Positions 16,986-25,815 are shown, counted from the first letter of the stretch. The stretch: 64,000 bases of DNA from Streptomonospora sp. PA3 (GCF_009728995.1 NZ_VTZW01000003.1:408341-472340); one strand, 5' to 3'. Notes: generated by a model from the sequence alone, not told the origin. Translations and numbers: made by a program.

Positions 16986-19061
16986 ATGAACGACGCCGAG
17001 GGCCCCGCCGCGCCCGCGCCCACTCCGCCCGCCGAGCGCGAGCCCGCACCCGAGGCGGCCGCAGCCGAGGGCGCCGGCGCCGCGCAGGCGCAGGAGCGGC
17101 CGGACACCCGCGCGGCGGCGCTGGCCGCCCTGGTCAACCGCGGGCTGCGCGATCCCGTCGTGCTGGTGGCCATCGGGCTCATCACCGCCTCCCTGGCGCT
17201 GAAGGTCCACGTGCTGCAGGCGGCCTACTTCATCGAGGACGACTTCCTCTTCTTCGGCAACGCCGCCGCCACCGACCTCACCCTCGACTACCTCACCGAC
17301 CTGCACAAGGGCCACCTGATGCCGGGCGCCCTGCTGCTGACCTACATCCAGGCCGCCGCCGCGCCCTACGACTGGGGGGTCGCCTCGGGCCTCATGCTCG
17401 CCGCCCAGGCCGGCGCCTACGCCGCGGTGTTCGCGCTGCTGTGGGAGGTCTTCGGGCGCCGGTGGGCCATCCTCGTGCCGCTGGCGGTCTATGTCGTGGC
17501 CCCGCTGACCGTTCCGGTGCTGGCATGGTGGTCGGCCGCGCTCAACGCGGTCCCCTTCCAGCTGGCGACCGCCCTGGCCCTGCTGTGGCTGGTGCGCTAC
17601 CTGCGCACCGGCGAGGGGCGCTACGGCTGGATGACGGCCGGTGCGGTCCTGCTGGGCATGGCCTTCTCGGTCAAGGCGGTGTTCCTGCCGGTGCTGCTGT
17701 TCGCCGTCGCGGCGGCCTTCCTGGTGCCGGGCCGGATGCCCCGGGTGCTCTGGCGCACGGCAGACCGCGACCTGCCCTTCTGGGCGGGGATGGCGCTGCT
17801 GTCGGCGGGCTACGGCCTGCTCTACCTGGCCCGGCAGGACACGGCCGAAGGGGAGGGCGCCGGCGTGCCCGACCCCGGCGTCGCCGCGGGGCTGCTGCGG
17901 CGCATGCTGGGCGAGACCTTCCCGGTGGGCGTGATGGGCGGCCCGGGCGAGTGGGGGCCGGTCACCCCCAGCGGCGGACTGCTGGATCCCGCGGCCGCCG
18001 CGGTGGCCGCCGCGTGGATCGGCCTGCTGCTGCTCGTGCTGGTCAGCCTGCTGGTGCGGCGCCGGGCCTGGCGGGCGTGGGCGGTGCTGGCCGGCTACGT
18101 GCTGCTGGTCGACGCCCTTCCCACGGTCATCGCCCGCGGCCGCTACGTGCCCATTGTGGGCTACGACCCCCGGTACGTCGCCGACGCCGCTCTGGTGTTC
18201 GCGGTCTGCCTGGCGTTCGCCTACCTGCCCGCGCGCAACGAGGAGGACGCCGCCGGCCGCTGGCGGCCGCCGCGGCGCACGGCGCGGGCCGCGGCGGCAG
18301 CGGCCACCGCCCTGATGACGGCGGCGGGTGCTTTCTCCACCTACACCTTCACCGACACCCTCAGCGGCGACCGGGTGCGCTGGTACCTCGACACGGTGCG
18401 CAGATCGGTGAGCGAGGTGCCCGCCCGCGCGGGAATCTACCCCACGCCCGTGCCCGAGGACATCGTGCTGCCGTGGAACGGCCCGCGGCGGCTGAGCTCC
18501 CACCTGCTCAGCCCGCTGGCCGGGCCGCAGGTGGCCGAGCGCATCCGCAACCCCGAACCGGCGGGCTCGGCCCTGGTGTTCAACGACGCCGGGTACCTGG
18601 TGCCGGCCGGACCGGCCGAGGGCAGCGCGTTCTTCGGCCCGCCCGAGGACGAGAAGTGCGTGGCGACGTTCGGCGGCCAGGTGCGCTGGCAGGTGGAGTC
18701 GCTGGGCGGGCCGGAACTCGTGCTGACCGTCTCCTATGAGTCCGAGGAGGAGACCGAGCTGGGCGCCGTCCTCGGCGGGGCCTGGGTGACGACCCGGCTG
18801 CCCGCCGCTCCCGACGGCGGGACGTGGTACGTGCCGCTGAACGGCGCCGGAACCGAACTCACCCTGCACACCAGCGAGGAGGAGCTGTGCATGCGGTGGG
18901 TGACCTTCGGCCGGCTGGACCCGGTCACCGACGGCGACCCGTTCTCCTCGGGCTCCCAGGAGGACGCGGGCGCCGCGGACTCCCAGGACGACCAGCAGGA
19001 CGGCGGCGGCCGCGGAGACGGCGAGGACGGCGGGAACACCGGCGGTGGCGGGGAAGACTAG
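16986..19061 (+). CDS. Polytopic membrane protein, candidate GT-C glycosyltransferase
   Basis: The 691-residue protein has a disordered Ala/Glu/Pro-rich N-terminus, about ten hydrophobic segments over residues 50-450, and a C-terminal extracytoplasmic domain ending in an Asp/Gly-rich tail. An acidic cluster YFIEDDFLFFG follows the first membrane span, where GT-C enzymes keep their catalytic acid pair, and HKGHLMPGALLL comes shortly after. I infer a lipid-linked-sugar glycosyltransferase; no named family was confirmed. The ATG at 16986 has GGAG four bases upstream. The intergenic region to the divergent methyltransferases includes an AT-richer GTTGTATTCTGG at about 16918 that may be promoter sequence. 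Confidence 0.7.
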   Translation: MNDAEGPAAPAPTPPAEREPAPEAAAAEGAGAAQAQERPDTRAAALAALVNRGLRDPVVLVAIGLITASLALKVHVLQAAYFIEDDFLFFGNAAATDLTLDYLTDLHKGHLMPGALLLTYIQAAAAPYDWGVASGLMLAAQAGAYAAVFALLWEVFGRRWAILVPLAVYVVAPLTVPVLAWWSAALNAVPFQLATALALLWLVRYLRTGEGRYGWMTAGAVLLGMAFSVKAVFLPVLLFAVAAAFLVPGRMPRVLWRTADRDLPFWAGMALLSAGYGLLYLARQDTAEGEGAGVPDPGVAAGLLRRMLGETFPVGVMGGPGEWGPVTPSGGLLDPAAAAVAAAWIGLLLLVLVSLLVRRRAWRAWAVLAGYVLLVDALPTVIARGRYVPIVGYDPRYVADAALVFAVCLAFAYLPARNEEDAAGRWRPPRRTARAAAAAATALMTAAGAFSTYTFTDTLSGDRVRWYLDTVRRSVSEVPARAGIYPTPVPEDIVLPWNGPRRLSSHLLSPLAGPQVAERIRNPEPAGSALVFNDAGYLVPAGPAEGSAFFGPPEDEKCVATFGGQVRWQVESLGGPELVLTVSYESEEETELGAVLGGAWVTTRLPAAPDGGTWYVPLNGAGTELTLHTSEEELCMRWVTFGRLDPVTDGDPFSSGSQEDAGAADSQDDQQDGGGRGDGEDGGNTGGGGED

Positions 19062-19095
19062 CGGCGCCGCCGTCCGGCCCCGGCTCTCCGGCGCC

Positions 19096-19150
19096 GATCT
19101 TGTACCCATGGTCACTTGTGATCGCTCACAATGACCACGGGTACAAGATC
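19096..19150. terminator. 55-bp near-perfect hairpin between convergent genes
   Basis: GATCTTGTACCC (19096-19107) pairs with GGGTACAAGATC (19139-19150). Further inside, TGGTCA pairs with TGACCA, and TTGTGA pairs with TCACAA around a TCGC loop. Only one mismatch and one bulge interrupt about 24 bp. It lies between the plus-strand membrane protein ending at 19061 and the minus-strand acyltransferase ending at 19166, so a bidirectional terminator is the simplest reading. There is no T tract. The stem is unusually AT-rich for this genome and could instead be a protein-binding site. Confidence 0.6.
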
Positions 19151-19165
19151 GCCGCAGCCTTCAGT

Positions 19166-20581
19166 TCAGTTGACCGGGGTGCGGCGGCGCGTCTGGCGCC
19201 GGGTGCGGCCCTGGGCGCCGACGGCGCCGTACCAGCGGCGGCTGGGCCGTTCGACGAAGCGGTACGTGGCGTCGGCCAGCAGCAGCGTCCCCAGCGTGAC
19301 CGGGACCAGGTCCAGCCAGAACGACCCGGAGAAGATGTCCTCGCCGGTGAACTCCCGCCACAGGTAGAGCACGACGAACTGCCACAGGAAGATCCCGTAG
19401 GAGATGCGGCCGAGGTAGCGCATCACCGGGTGGGCCAGGAAGACCTCCAGCCATGCTCCGCCGCCGGACCGCAGCGGGGGCGGGCCGCCGGGGCGCTCGG
19501 GGCGCAGGGCCACCGGGGCGATGACGAAGAACGCGAACCCCATCGCCGCCGCCATGGCGACCAGAGAGATCCACAAGCCGCTGGAGCCGACGAACCGGGG
19601 GCCCGCGGCCGGGGTGGCGGCGAGGAGATAGCAGACGCCGGCGAGCGCCCAGCACAGCGTCGCGTTGCGCGGCAGCGTGCGGCACAGCCGGCGCACGGGC
19701 CCGTCCGCGCCCGCGCTTTCGCGCCACGCCCACTCGCTGACGACCGCCAGCGCCATCCCCACCGCGAACATGCCCAGGCAGCGGGGCAGCCAGGAGTACA
19801 TGTAGGGCCGCGGTTCGGGATAGTACTGCGGCAGCAGCGACAGCACGGCCACGGCGGTCAGCCCGGCCAGGCAGAGCAGCAGCCGGCGCGCGCGGGCGTC
19901 GGCGCCGGCGCCCGCGCGGCCGGCCGCGCGGGCGCTGAGCACGCCGATCACCGGCAGCAGCGCGTAGAAGCACACCTCCACCGACAGGCTCCACATCTGC
20001 CCGAGTCCGTAGGGGCCGGTGCCCACCCACCACGGGTCGGTGTCGAACACGAAGGTCAGGGTGAGGACCCCGACCCAGGGCCAGACGGCGTCGATGTGGT
20101 CGCCCGACCACAGCAGCAGCGCGACCGCGGCGACGATCCAGTACGGGGGCAGCACCCGCAGCGCGCGCCGCCACAGGTAGGACGCGACCGGGGGCGCCGG
20201 CGCCTGGTCGAGCGCGGAGCGCGCCCAGGGCCGGTAGAGCAGCAGACCGGAGAGCGCGAAGAACAGGGGGACGCCCATCTCGCCGGTGGCGAGCAGGGCG
20301 CCGACGACGCCGGGAGCCAGCGCCTCGCCGGTCTCGATGCCGACGTGGAAGACCAGCACCATCAGCGCGGCGATGGCGCGGATGCCGTCGAGCCCTTCGA
20401 TGTGCCCGCGCACCTGCGGCAGGCCCCACGCGGGGTCGCAGGCGCCCGCCCCGACGGCGGGGGCCGCGGACCGGGGGGAGTCGGGGACCGCATCGCCTGC
20501 GCCGGCAGCGTGTCCGGACGCGCCGGCACCGGGGTCCGGCGGCGCGGCGGGCGCGGACGGGTCCTCGGACGGGGCGCTCAC
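19166..20581 (-). CDS. Acyltransferase 3 family membrane protein
   Basis: The 471-residue protein has a 60-residue disordered leader and about ten membrane spans. Family motifs are GLDGIRAIAALMVLVFH with the conserved His, RRALRVLPPYW, and MWSLSVEVCFYALLP matching the usual WSLSVE-x-FY. It ends near RYLGRISYGIFLWQF, as is typical. Such enzymes O-acylate extracytoplasmic glycans. In this context an acetyl or succinyl modification of the arabinan-type polymer is plausible but unproven. GTG 20581 is supported by GGGAGGG about eight bases upstream. Confidence 0.87.
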   Translation of the reverse strand: MSAPSEDPSAPAAPPDPGAGASGHAAGAGDAVPDSPRSAAPAVGAGACDPAWGLPQVRGHIEGLDGIRAIAALMVLVFHVGIETGEALAPGVVGALLATGEMGVPLFFALSGLLLYRPWARSALDQAPAPPVASYLWRRALRVLPPYWIVAAVALLLWSGDHIDAVWPWVGVLTLTFVFDTDPWWVGTGPYGLGQMWSLSVEVCFYALLPVIGVLSARAAGRAGAGADARARRLLLCLAGLTAVAVLSLLPQYYPEPRPYMYSWLPRCLGMFAVGMALAVVSEWAWRESAGADGPVRRLCRTLPRNATLCWALAGVCYLLAATPAAGPRFVGSSGLWISLVAMAAAMGFAFFVIAPVALRPERPGGPPPLRSGGGAWLEVFLAHPVMRYLGRISYGIFLWQFVVLYLWREFTGEDIFSGSFWLDLVPVTLGTLLLADATYRFVERPSRRWYGAVGAQGRTRRQTRRRTPVN

Positions 20582-20895
20582 AGGCCGGCCCTCCCGTCTG
20601 TGTGCTCGGGTTCGGCGGCGGGCGGGGGCGGCGGGGACGCGCCCGGCGGACCGGCGGTCGCAGGGGCTCGGGGGGTTTCGGGGGGATCGGGGCGACGTGC
20701 GGCAACAGGGGTCGGTACGGCGCTTTCCGCCCTCGGCACCCGACTAGAACCGGTTATAAATATTCAGCCACGCCGTGGTGACGTTGTCCGCTGTGGAGCA
20801 GTACTCTACCCGAAAATGAACCGAGTTCCAGCTTGGTCGTCCCTGCCCCCTGTATCCGCCCCGCCCGCTTCGTCCCGTCACGCCCAGGAGGGCTC
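20582..20895. promoter_or_regulatory. Divergent promoter region of acyltransferase and DUF3068 genes
   Basis: This 314-bp gene-free stretch separates two divergently transcribed genes and becomes AT-richer at 20745-20825. It contains AACCGGTT (20748-20755) next to TATAAATATT, and CCAC-GCC-GTGG (20768-20778). These are candidate operator or promoter elements, but I could not assign a confident -35/-10 pair. Confidence 0.4.
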
Positions 20896-21810
20896 ATGCG
20901 TCGTACTGTCGCGGTCGTCTGCATCGCGTTGGGAGTCTGCCTCCTGGCACTGGCCCCCATGCTGCGGTACTGGACGGCCGACAGCTTGATGAAGGCCCCC
21001 CTGGACTACTACAACAAGGCCACCAACCGCGGTGAGGACGTCACCTACTTCAGCGCCGAGGAGCTGGAGCTCATCGAGGGCGCCACAGTCGAGGCCACCA
21101 CGACGGTGCGCGGCGACGTCGCCGCCAGCGACGAGGACACCGCGGTCTGGGACCAGTTCACCTGGGTCAAGGACATCGACCGCGACTTCGCGATCTCCTC
21201 CACCTACCGCCGTGCCGGCCACGACCGCTTCACCGGCAGGGGCGTGGACTGCTGCGACTCCCAGGTCAACGACGACGAGGTCGAGCAGAACGGCCAGATC
21301 TTCAAGTTCCCGTTCCTCACCGAGCAGAAGGACTACCGGTTCTTCGACACCACCACCAAGGAGACCCACCCCATCACCTTCGAGGGGGTGGAGGACTACC
21401 ACGGTGTCGAGACCTACAAGTTCGTGCAGACCATCGAATCGGCCAAGATCGGCGAGCGCACCCTGCCGGCCGACCTGCTGGGCATGGAGGGCGACGGCGA
21501 CGTCACCGGCGACGAGATGTTCGACCTCACCCGCACCTACTGGATCGAGCCGACGACGGGCGTGCCGATCGGCCTCAGCGAGGAGCAGCACCGCGGCGTG
21601 GTCGTCGACGGCGAGGAGCGCCTCGTGCTCTTCGACGGAACCATGGTCTGGGACGACAAGACCGTCGAAGGCCAGATCCAAAGTGCCGAGCAGGGCATGG
21701 TCGTACTGCCGCTGCTGCGCACCGTCATCCCCGTCGCCTGCCTGGTCGCCGGCGCGCTGCTGCTCATCGGCGGCGGAGTGCTGATGATCGCGGGCCGCGC
21801 CCGGGGGTAG
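20896..21810 (+). CDS. DUF3068 / PorA-family membrane protein (second copy)
   Basis: The 304-residue protein has an N-terminal membrane segment (VAVVCIALGVCLLALAPML), an acidic extracytoplasmic domain with the family Cys pair in GVDCCDSQVND, RTYWIEPTTG, and a C-terminal membrane segment (VIPVACLVAGALLLIGGGVL). It is a paralogue of 13621-14673, with the same order of motifs. An AGGAGG five bases before ATG 20896 fixes the start. It is 20 bp upstream of ubiA and most likely heads the DPA operon, linking both DUF3068 proteins to arabinan metabolism. Confidence 0.87.
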   Translation: MRRTVAVVCIALGVCLLALAPMLRYWTADSLMKAPLDYYNKATNRGEDVTYFSAEELELIEGATVEATTTVRGDVAASDEDTAVWDQFTWVKDIDRDFAISSTYRRAGHDRFTGRGVDCCDSQVNDDEVEQNGQIFKFPFLTEQKDYRFFDTTTKETHPITFEGVEDYHGVETYKFVQTIESAKIGERTLPADLLGMEGDGDVTGDEMFDLTRTYWIEPTTGVPIGLSEEQHRGVVVDGEERLVLFDGTMVWDDKTVEGQIQSAEQGMVVLPLLRTVIPVACLVAGALLLIGGGVLMIAGRARG

Positions 21811-21830
21811 CCGGCCGTGGCGGCGGCCCG

Positions 21831-22814
21831 ATGAGCGGCACCAAGCCCACCGCCCCGCACGGAGCGGGACCCGCCCCGGCCGGGGGCGGCGCCCAAGACG
21901 CCGCGCCCGGCCGCTCCAGAGCGCCCGGACGGCGCCGCAGCGCCCGGTCCACCGCCGGCGCGCTGCTGCGTGCCACCCGCCCCAAGCAGTGGCTGAAGAA
22001 CCTGCTCGTCTTCGCCGCACCGGGCACCGCCGGCCTGCTCACCGAGCCGCGGGCGCTGGCCTGGAGCGCCGCGGCCTTCGTGCTCTTCTGCGCGGCCTCC
22101 AGCGGCACCTACCTGCTCAACGACGTCCGCGACGCCGCGCGCGACCGGCTGCACGAGCGCAAGCGCCACCGCCCCGTCGCGGCCGGGCGGCTTTCCCCGG
22201 CCGTCGCCGCCGGCGCGGGGGCGGTGCTCCTGCTGGCCGCCGCGGCCTCCGGCGCCGCCACGGGCAACTGGCCGCTGCTGGCCGTCCTCGCCGGCTACCT
22301 GGTGCTCACCACCGCCTACACCCTCGTGCTGAAGAACGTCGTCGTGCTGGACCTGGTGGCGGTGGCCGGCTGCCACGTGCTGCGCGCCGTGGCCGGGGGC
22401 GCCGCCATCGGCGTCCCGCTGACCCGCTGGTTTCTGATCGTGGTCTGCCTGGGGGCGCTGCTGGTGGTCACCGGCAAGCGCGAGGCCGAGCTGCGCACCC
22501 CCGGAGCCGCGCGCACCCGCGACGCGCTGGGCCGCTACAGTCTGAGCTACCTCGCGCAGGTGCGCACCATGGCCTCGGCGGCGATGATCGTCACCTACTG
22601 CCTGTGGGCGCTGGACGGCCCGGCCGCTACCACCGCCGCGGTCGTCCACGGCATGAGCATCGTGCCCTTCATCCTCGTCGTGCTGCGATACCACCTGCTC
22701 GTCGACCGGGGGGTGGGCGAGGAGCCCGAGGAGATCGCGCTGGGCGACCGCCCGCTGCAGCTGAGCGGGGCCGCGCTGCTGGCGCTCATCGGGCTCGGCG
22801 TCTACCTGGAGTGA
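21831..22814 (+). CDS. ubiA: Decaprenyl-phosphate phosphoribosyltransferase (UbiA superfamily)
   Basis: The 327-residue membrane enzyme has a 40-residue basic leader, then RPKQWLKNLLVFAAP. The first Asp-rich motif is NDVRDAARDRLHERKRHRP, and the second helix region is YTLVLKNVVVLDLVAVAG. These match the Rv3806c type that transfers phosphoribose from PRPP to decaprenyl phosphate, the first committed step towards decaprenyl-phosphoryl-arabinose. DprE1 and DprE2, encoded just downstream, would follow. A plain UbiA prenyltransferase is the alternative, but the motifs and neighbourhood favour the DPA role. Confidence 0.9.
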   Translation: MSGTKPTAPHGAGPAPAGGGAQDAAPGRSRAPGRRRSARSTAGALLRATRPKQWLKNLLVFAAPGTAGLLTEPRALAWSAAAFVLFCAASSGTYLLNDVRDAARDRLHERKRHRPVAAGRLSPAVAAGAGAVLLLAAAASGAATGNWPLLAVLAGYLVLTTAYTLVLKNVVVLDLVAVAGCHVLRAVAGGAAIGVPLTRWFLIVVCLGALLVVTGKREAELRTPGAARTRDALGRYSLSYLAQVRTMASAAMIVTYCLWALDGPAATTAAVVHGMSIVPFILVVLRYHLLVDRGVGEEPEEIALGDRPLQLSGAALLALIGLGVYLE

Positions 22815-22923
22815 CGCGCGCCCAACGCTCGCGGGGCGGGGCAGCGGCGCCCGCGCCGCCCGGTGTGCCGAGCCGAGCCGCGGGGCAGGACGGAGCCGGA
22901 CCGGAACACGGGGGAGGACACCG

Positions 22924-24306
22924 ATGGCGGCCATGGCCCGGCGCCGGGCGCTGCTGACCGGCTGGGGACGCACGTCGCCCACCGCCGCCACCGTCTGGCG
23001 CCCGCGCACCGCCGAAGAGGCGGCGTCGCTGCTGCGCGCCGCCGCCCGCGAGCCCGCCGCCGCCCGGCGCGGCGCGATCGCCCGCGGACTCGGGCGCTCC
23101 TACGGCGACGCGGCCCAGTGCGCGGGCGGTGCGGTGCTCGACTGCGCCGACCTGGCCCCCGGATACCGGCTCGACCCCGGCCGGGCACTGGTCACCGCCT
23201 CCGCCGGCACCAGCCTGGCCGAGCTGATGGCCCACCTGCTGCCCCGCGGCTTCTTCCTGCCGGTCGTGCCCGGCACCCGCCACGTCACCGTGGGCGGTGC
23301 GATCGGCGCCGACATCCACGGCAAGAACCACCACGCGGACTCCTCCTTCGGCGCCCACGTGCGCGCGCTGCGCATCCTCACCCCTGACGGCGCCCACCGC
23401 GAAGCCTCCCCCGGGACCGACCCGGAGCTGTTCTGGGCCACAGTCGGCGGTATGGGCCTGACCGGGGTCGTCACCGAGGCGACGTTCTCGGTCGTGCCCG
23501 TGGAGACCTCGGCCATGCGCGTGGACATCGACAGGGTGCCCGACCTCGACGCCGCGCTGGCGCTGATGAGCGCCCACGACGCCGACTACCCCTACTCGGT
23601 CTGCTGGGTCGACCTGCTGGCCCGCGGCCCGGCGCTGGGCCGCGGCGTGCTCACCCGCGCCCGGCACGCCCGCGCCGGCGAGCTTGCCCCCGCCGCCCGG
23701 CGCGACCCGCTGGCCTATGCGCCGCGCGCGGTGGCGGCCGCGCCGCCGCATGTGCCGCCGCGGCTGCTGGACACCTGGAGCGTGCGGGCCTTCAACGCCG
23801 CCTACTACGCGCGGGCGCCCCGCCGCGGGCGGGGCCGCATCCAGCAGCTCTCGTCGTTCTTCCACCCGCTGGACGCCGTGCGCGGCTGGAACCGCCTCTA
23901 CGGCCCGCGCGGCCTGGTGCAGTACCAGTTCGCCCTACCCTTCGGCGCCGAGGAGGAGCTGCGCCGCGTCGTCGCCGCCCTCGCGGCGGCCCGCGCGCCG
24001 TCGTTCCTCACCGTGCTCAAGCGGCTGGGGCCGGGCACCCCCGCCCCCCTGTCGTTCCCGATCCCCGGCTGGACCCTGGCCCTGGACCTCCCCGCCGAAC
24101 TGCCCGGGCTGGCAGCGCTGCTGCACCGGCTGGACGAGCGGGTGCTGGCGGCGGGCGGCCGCATCTACCTGGCCAAGGACAGCAGGGCCCGAGCCGCCGC
24201 CGTGCACGCGATGTACCCCCGGCTGGAGGAGTGGCGCGCCCTGCGCTCCCGCGTGGACCCCGACGGCGTCCTCGTCTCGGACCTGGCGCGCCGCCTGGAG
24301 CTGTGA
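22924..24306 (+). CDS. dprE1: Decaprenylphosphoryl-beta-D-ribose 2'-oxidase DprE1
   Basis: The 460-residue FAD enzyme oxidises the 2'-hydroxyl of decaprenyl-phosphoryl-ribose. The FAD-binding part has GLGRSYGDAAQ and GGAIGADIHGKNHHADSSFG. The C-terminal part has LTVLKRLG, SFPIPGW, YLAKDSRA with the conserved Lys, and AMYPRLEEW and SDLARRLEL as in mycobacterial DprE1. At the position of Mycobacterium tuberculosis Cys387 (GWNVCVDFP) this protein has Ala386 (GWTLALDLP), so the covalent benzothiazinone target is missing. GAGG lies about six bases before the ATG. It sits 109 bp after ubiA. Confidence 0.93.
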   Translation: MAAMARRRALLTGWGRTSPTAATVWRPRTAEEAASLLRAAAREPAAARRGAIARGLGRSYGDAAQCAGGAVLDCADLAPGYRLDPGRALVTASAGTSLAELMAHLLPRGFFLPVVPGTRHVTVGGAIGADIHGKNHHADSSFGAHVRALRILTPDGAHREASPGTDPELFWATVGGMGLTGVVTEATFSVVPVETSAMRVDIDRVPDLDAALALMSAHDADYPYSVCWVDLLARGPALGRGVLTRARHARAGELAPAARRDPLAYAPRAVAAAPPHVPPRLLDTWSVRAFNAAYYARAPRRGRGRIQQLSSFFHPLDAVRGWNRLYGPRGLVQYQFALPFGAEEELRRVVAALAAARAPSFLTVLKRLGPGTPAPLSFPIPGWTLALDLPAELPGLAALLHRLDERVLAAGGRIYLAKDSRARAAAVHAMYPRLEEWRALRSRVDPDGVLVSDLARRLEL

Positions 24307-24377
24307 GCGGCGCCCGCCCGGCGTCCGCGTGCGGGCGGAGCCGCCGCGGCGCCGGACGCGCCGGATAGGATCCGACC

Positions 24378-24971
24378 ATGGACCAGCCCCCGCCCCCCGG
24401 TCCGCGCACGCGCGTCTCCGACGCCGAGCGCGAACAGGTCTCCCAGCACCTCGGAGAGGCGTACGCCGAAGGACGCCTCGACCTGGAGGAGTTCGACCGC
24501 CGCAACTCGGCCGCCCACGAGGCCGTCTTCGACGACGAACTGCGCGACCTGGTGGCCGACCTGCCCGCGCCGGGCGAGGGCGCTGCGACGCACGGCGTTC
24601 TCCCGGCGGCCGAGCCGGGCGAGGCCGTGGAGCTGTCCACCGACTCCGCCGTGCTGCGCCGCCGCGGCGATTGGGCGGTGCCCCGCCGGCTGCGCGTCTC
24701 CTCGCGCTACGGCGGCGTCCGGCTGGACATGAGCCAGGCGACCATCCCGCACCCGGTCGTGGAGATCGAACTGGCGGTCCACGGCGCCGGCACCGTCCTC
24801 ACCCTTCCGGAGGGGGCCACCGCCGACGTGGACGCCCTGCGGACCCGCTACGCCGGCGTGCGCTCGAAGGTCCCGGCCGCGCGGCGGCCCGGCGCCGTGC
24901 ACTTCGTGGTGCGCGGCGAGACCTACGCCGGCAGCGTGCACATCCGCTACGGGCGCGGTCGCAGGCGTTAG
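24378..24971 (+). CDS. DUF1707 domain protein with YvqF-like C-terminus
   Basis: The 197-residue protein begins with a DUF1707 domain (VSDAEREQVSQHLGEAYAEGRLDLEEFDRR), followed by a linker and a beta-rich C-terminal half (YGGVRLDMSQATIPHPVVEI and YAGVRSKVPA) resembling the LiaF/YvqF C-terminal domain. No membrane segment is obvious. DUF1707 proteins are common in actinobacteria and of unknown function. It lies inside the DPA operon between dprE1 and dprE2, so co-expression is likely. Confidence 0.85.
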   Translation: MDQPPPPGPRTRVSDAEREQVSQHLGEAYAEGRLDLEEFDRRNSAAHEAVFDDELRDLVADLPAPGEGAATHGVLPAAEPGEAVELSTDSAVLRRRGDWAVPRRLRVSSRYGGVRLDMSQATIPHPVVEIELAVHGAGTVLTLPEGATADVDALRTRYAGVRSKVPAARRPGAVHFVVRGETYAGSVHIRYGRGRRR

Positions 24972-25024
24972 GGCGTCGTTGGAGCCGGGCGCGGCCCGGC
25001 TCGCGGAAGCGGAGTGGAGGAGTC

Positions 25025-25795
25025 ATGCGCAACGCCGTGGGCGCTGTGGACTCGGTGCTGGTCCTGGGCGGGCGCAGCGAGATCGGCGCCGCCGTAGCCG
25101 AGCGGCTCGTGCGCGACGGCGCCCGGCGGGTGGCGCTGGCCGCGCGCGGCGCCGCGGACTCCGCCGGGATCGCGGAGGTCGCCGCGCGGCTGCGCGCCGC
25201 CGGGGCGAGCGAGGTGCACCCGCTGGAGTTCGACGCGGCCCGCCCCGAGACCCATGCCGCGGTGGTCGAGGCCGCCGCCGAGCTGGTCGGCGACCTGGAC
25301 GCGGTGGTCGACGCGTTCGGCGTCCTCGGGGACCAGGCGGCCTTCGAGGCCGACCCGGCCGCCGCCGCGGCCGCGGCCACCGCCACCTACACCGGCCACG
25401 TCTCCGCGGGGCTGGCGGTAGCGCGCCGACTGCGCGAGCAGGGCCACGGCACCCTGGTGGTGCTGTCCTCGGTGGCGGGCGTGCGGGTGCGCCGCGCCAA
25501 CTTCGTCTACGGCTCGGCCAAGGCCGGCCTGGACGGCTTCGCCCAGGGCCTGGGCGACGCCCTGCACGGCAGCGGGGCCCGGGTACTGCTGGTGCGGCCC
25601 GGCTACGTGCGCACCCGCATGTCGGCCCACGTCTCGGCGGCGCCCTTTCCCGCCACGCCCGGCCAGGTGGCCGACGCCGTGGCCGAGGGCCTGCGCACCG
25701 GCGCCGAGACCGTGTGGGTCCCGCGCCGGCTGCGCCTGGTCTTCGCGGGGATGCGGGCCCTGCCCCGCCCCCTCTGGCGGCGCCTGCCGCGCTGA
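25025..25795 (+). CDS. dprE2: DprE2, decaprenylphosphoryl-2-keto-ribose 2'-reductase (SDR)
   Basis: The 256-residue short-chain dehydrogenase starts with the cofactor loop LVLGGRSEIGAAVAERL and has the catalytic VLSSVAGVRV and Tyr162-x3-Lys166 (YGSAK). It ends in a hydrophobic/basic tail like other DprE2 proteins. With DprE1 it completes the epimerisation of decaprenyl-phosphoryl-ribose to -arabinose using NADH. GGAGG lies close to ATG 25025. It converges on the conservon GTPase with only 20 bp between stops. Confidence 0.9.
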   Translation: MRNAVGAVDSVLVLGGRSEIGAAVAERLVRDGARRVALAARGAADSAGIAEVAARLRAAGASEVHPLEFDAARPETHAAVVEAAAELVGDLDAVVDAFGVLGDQAAFEADPAAAAAAATATYTGHVSAGLAVARRLREQGHGTLVVLSSVAGVRVRRANFVYGSAKAGLDGFAQGLGDALHGSGARVLLVRPGYVRTRMSAHVSAAPFPATPGQVADAVAEGLRTGAETVWVPRRLRLVFAGMRALPRPLWRRLPR

Positions 25796-25815
25796 CGGCG
25801 CCCCGTGCGCCGCGG

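Noticed and set aside
15231-19115. One 1294-residue minus-strand protein
   Set aside because: Only the last 278 residues form a methyltransferase; the rest is antisense to other genes. GTG 16067 overlaps the upstream stop by four bases and explains the real gene.
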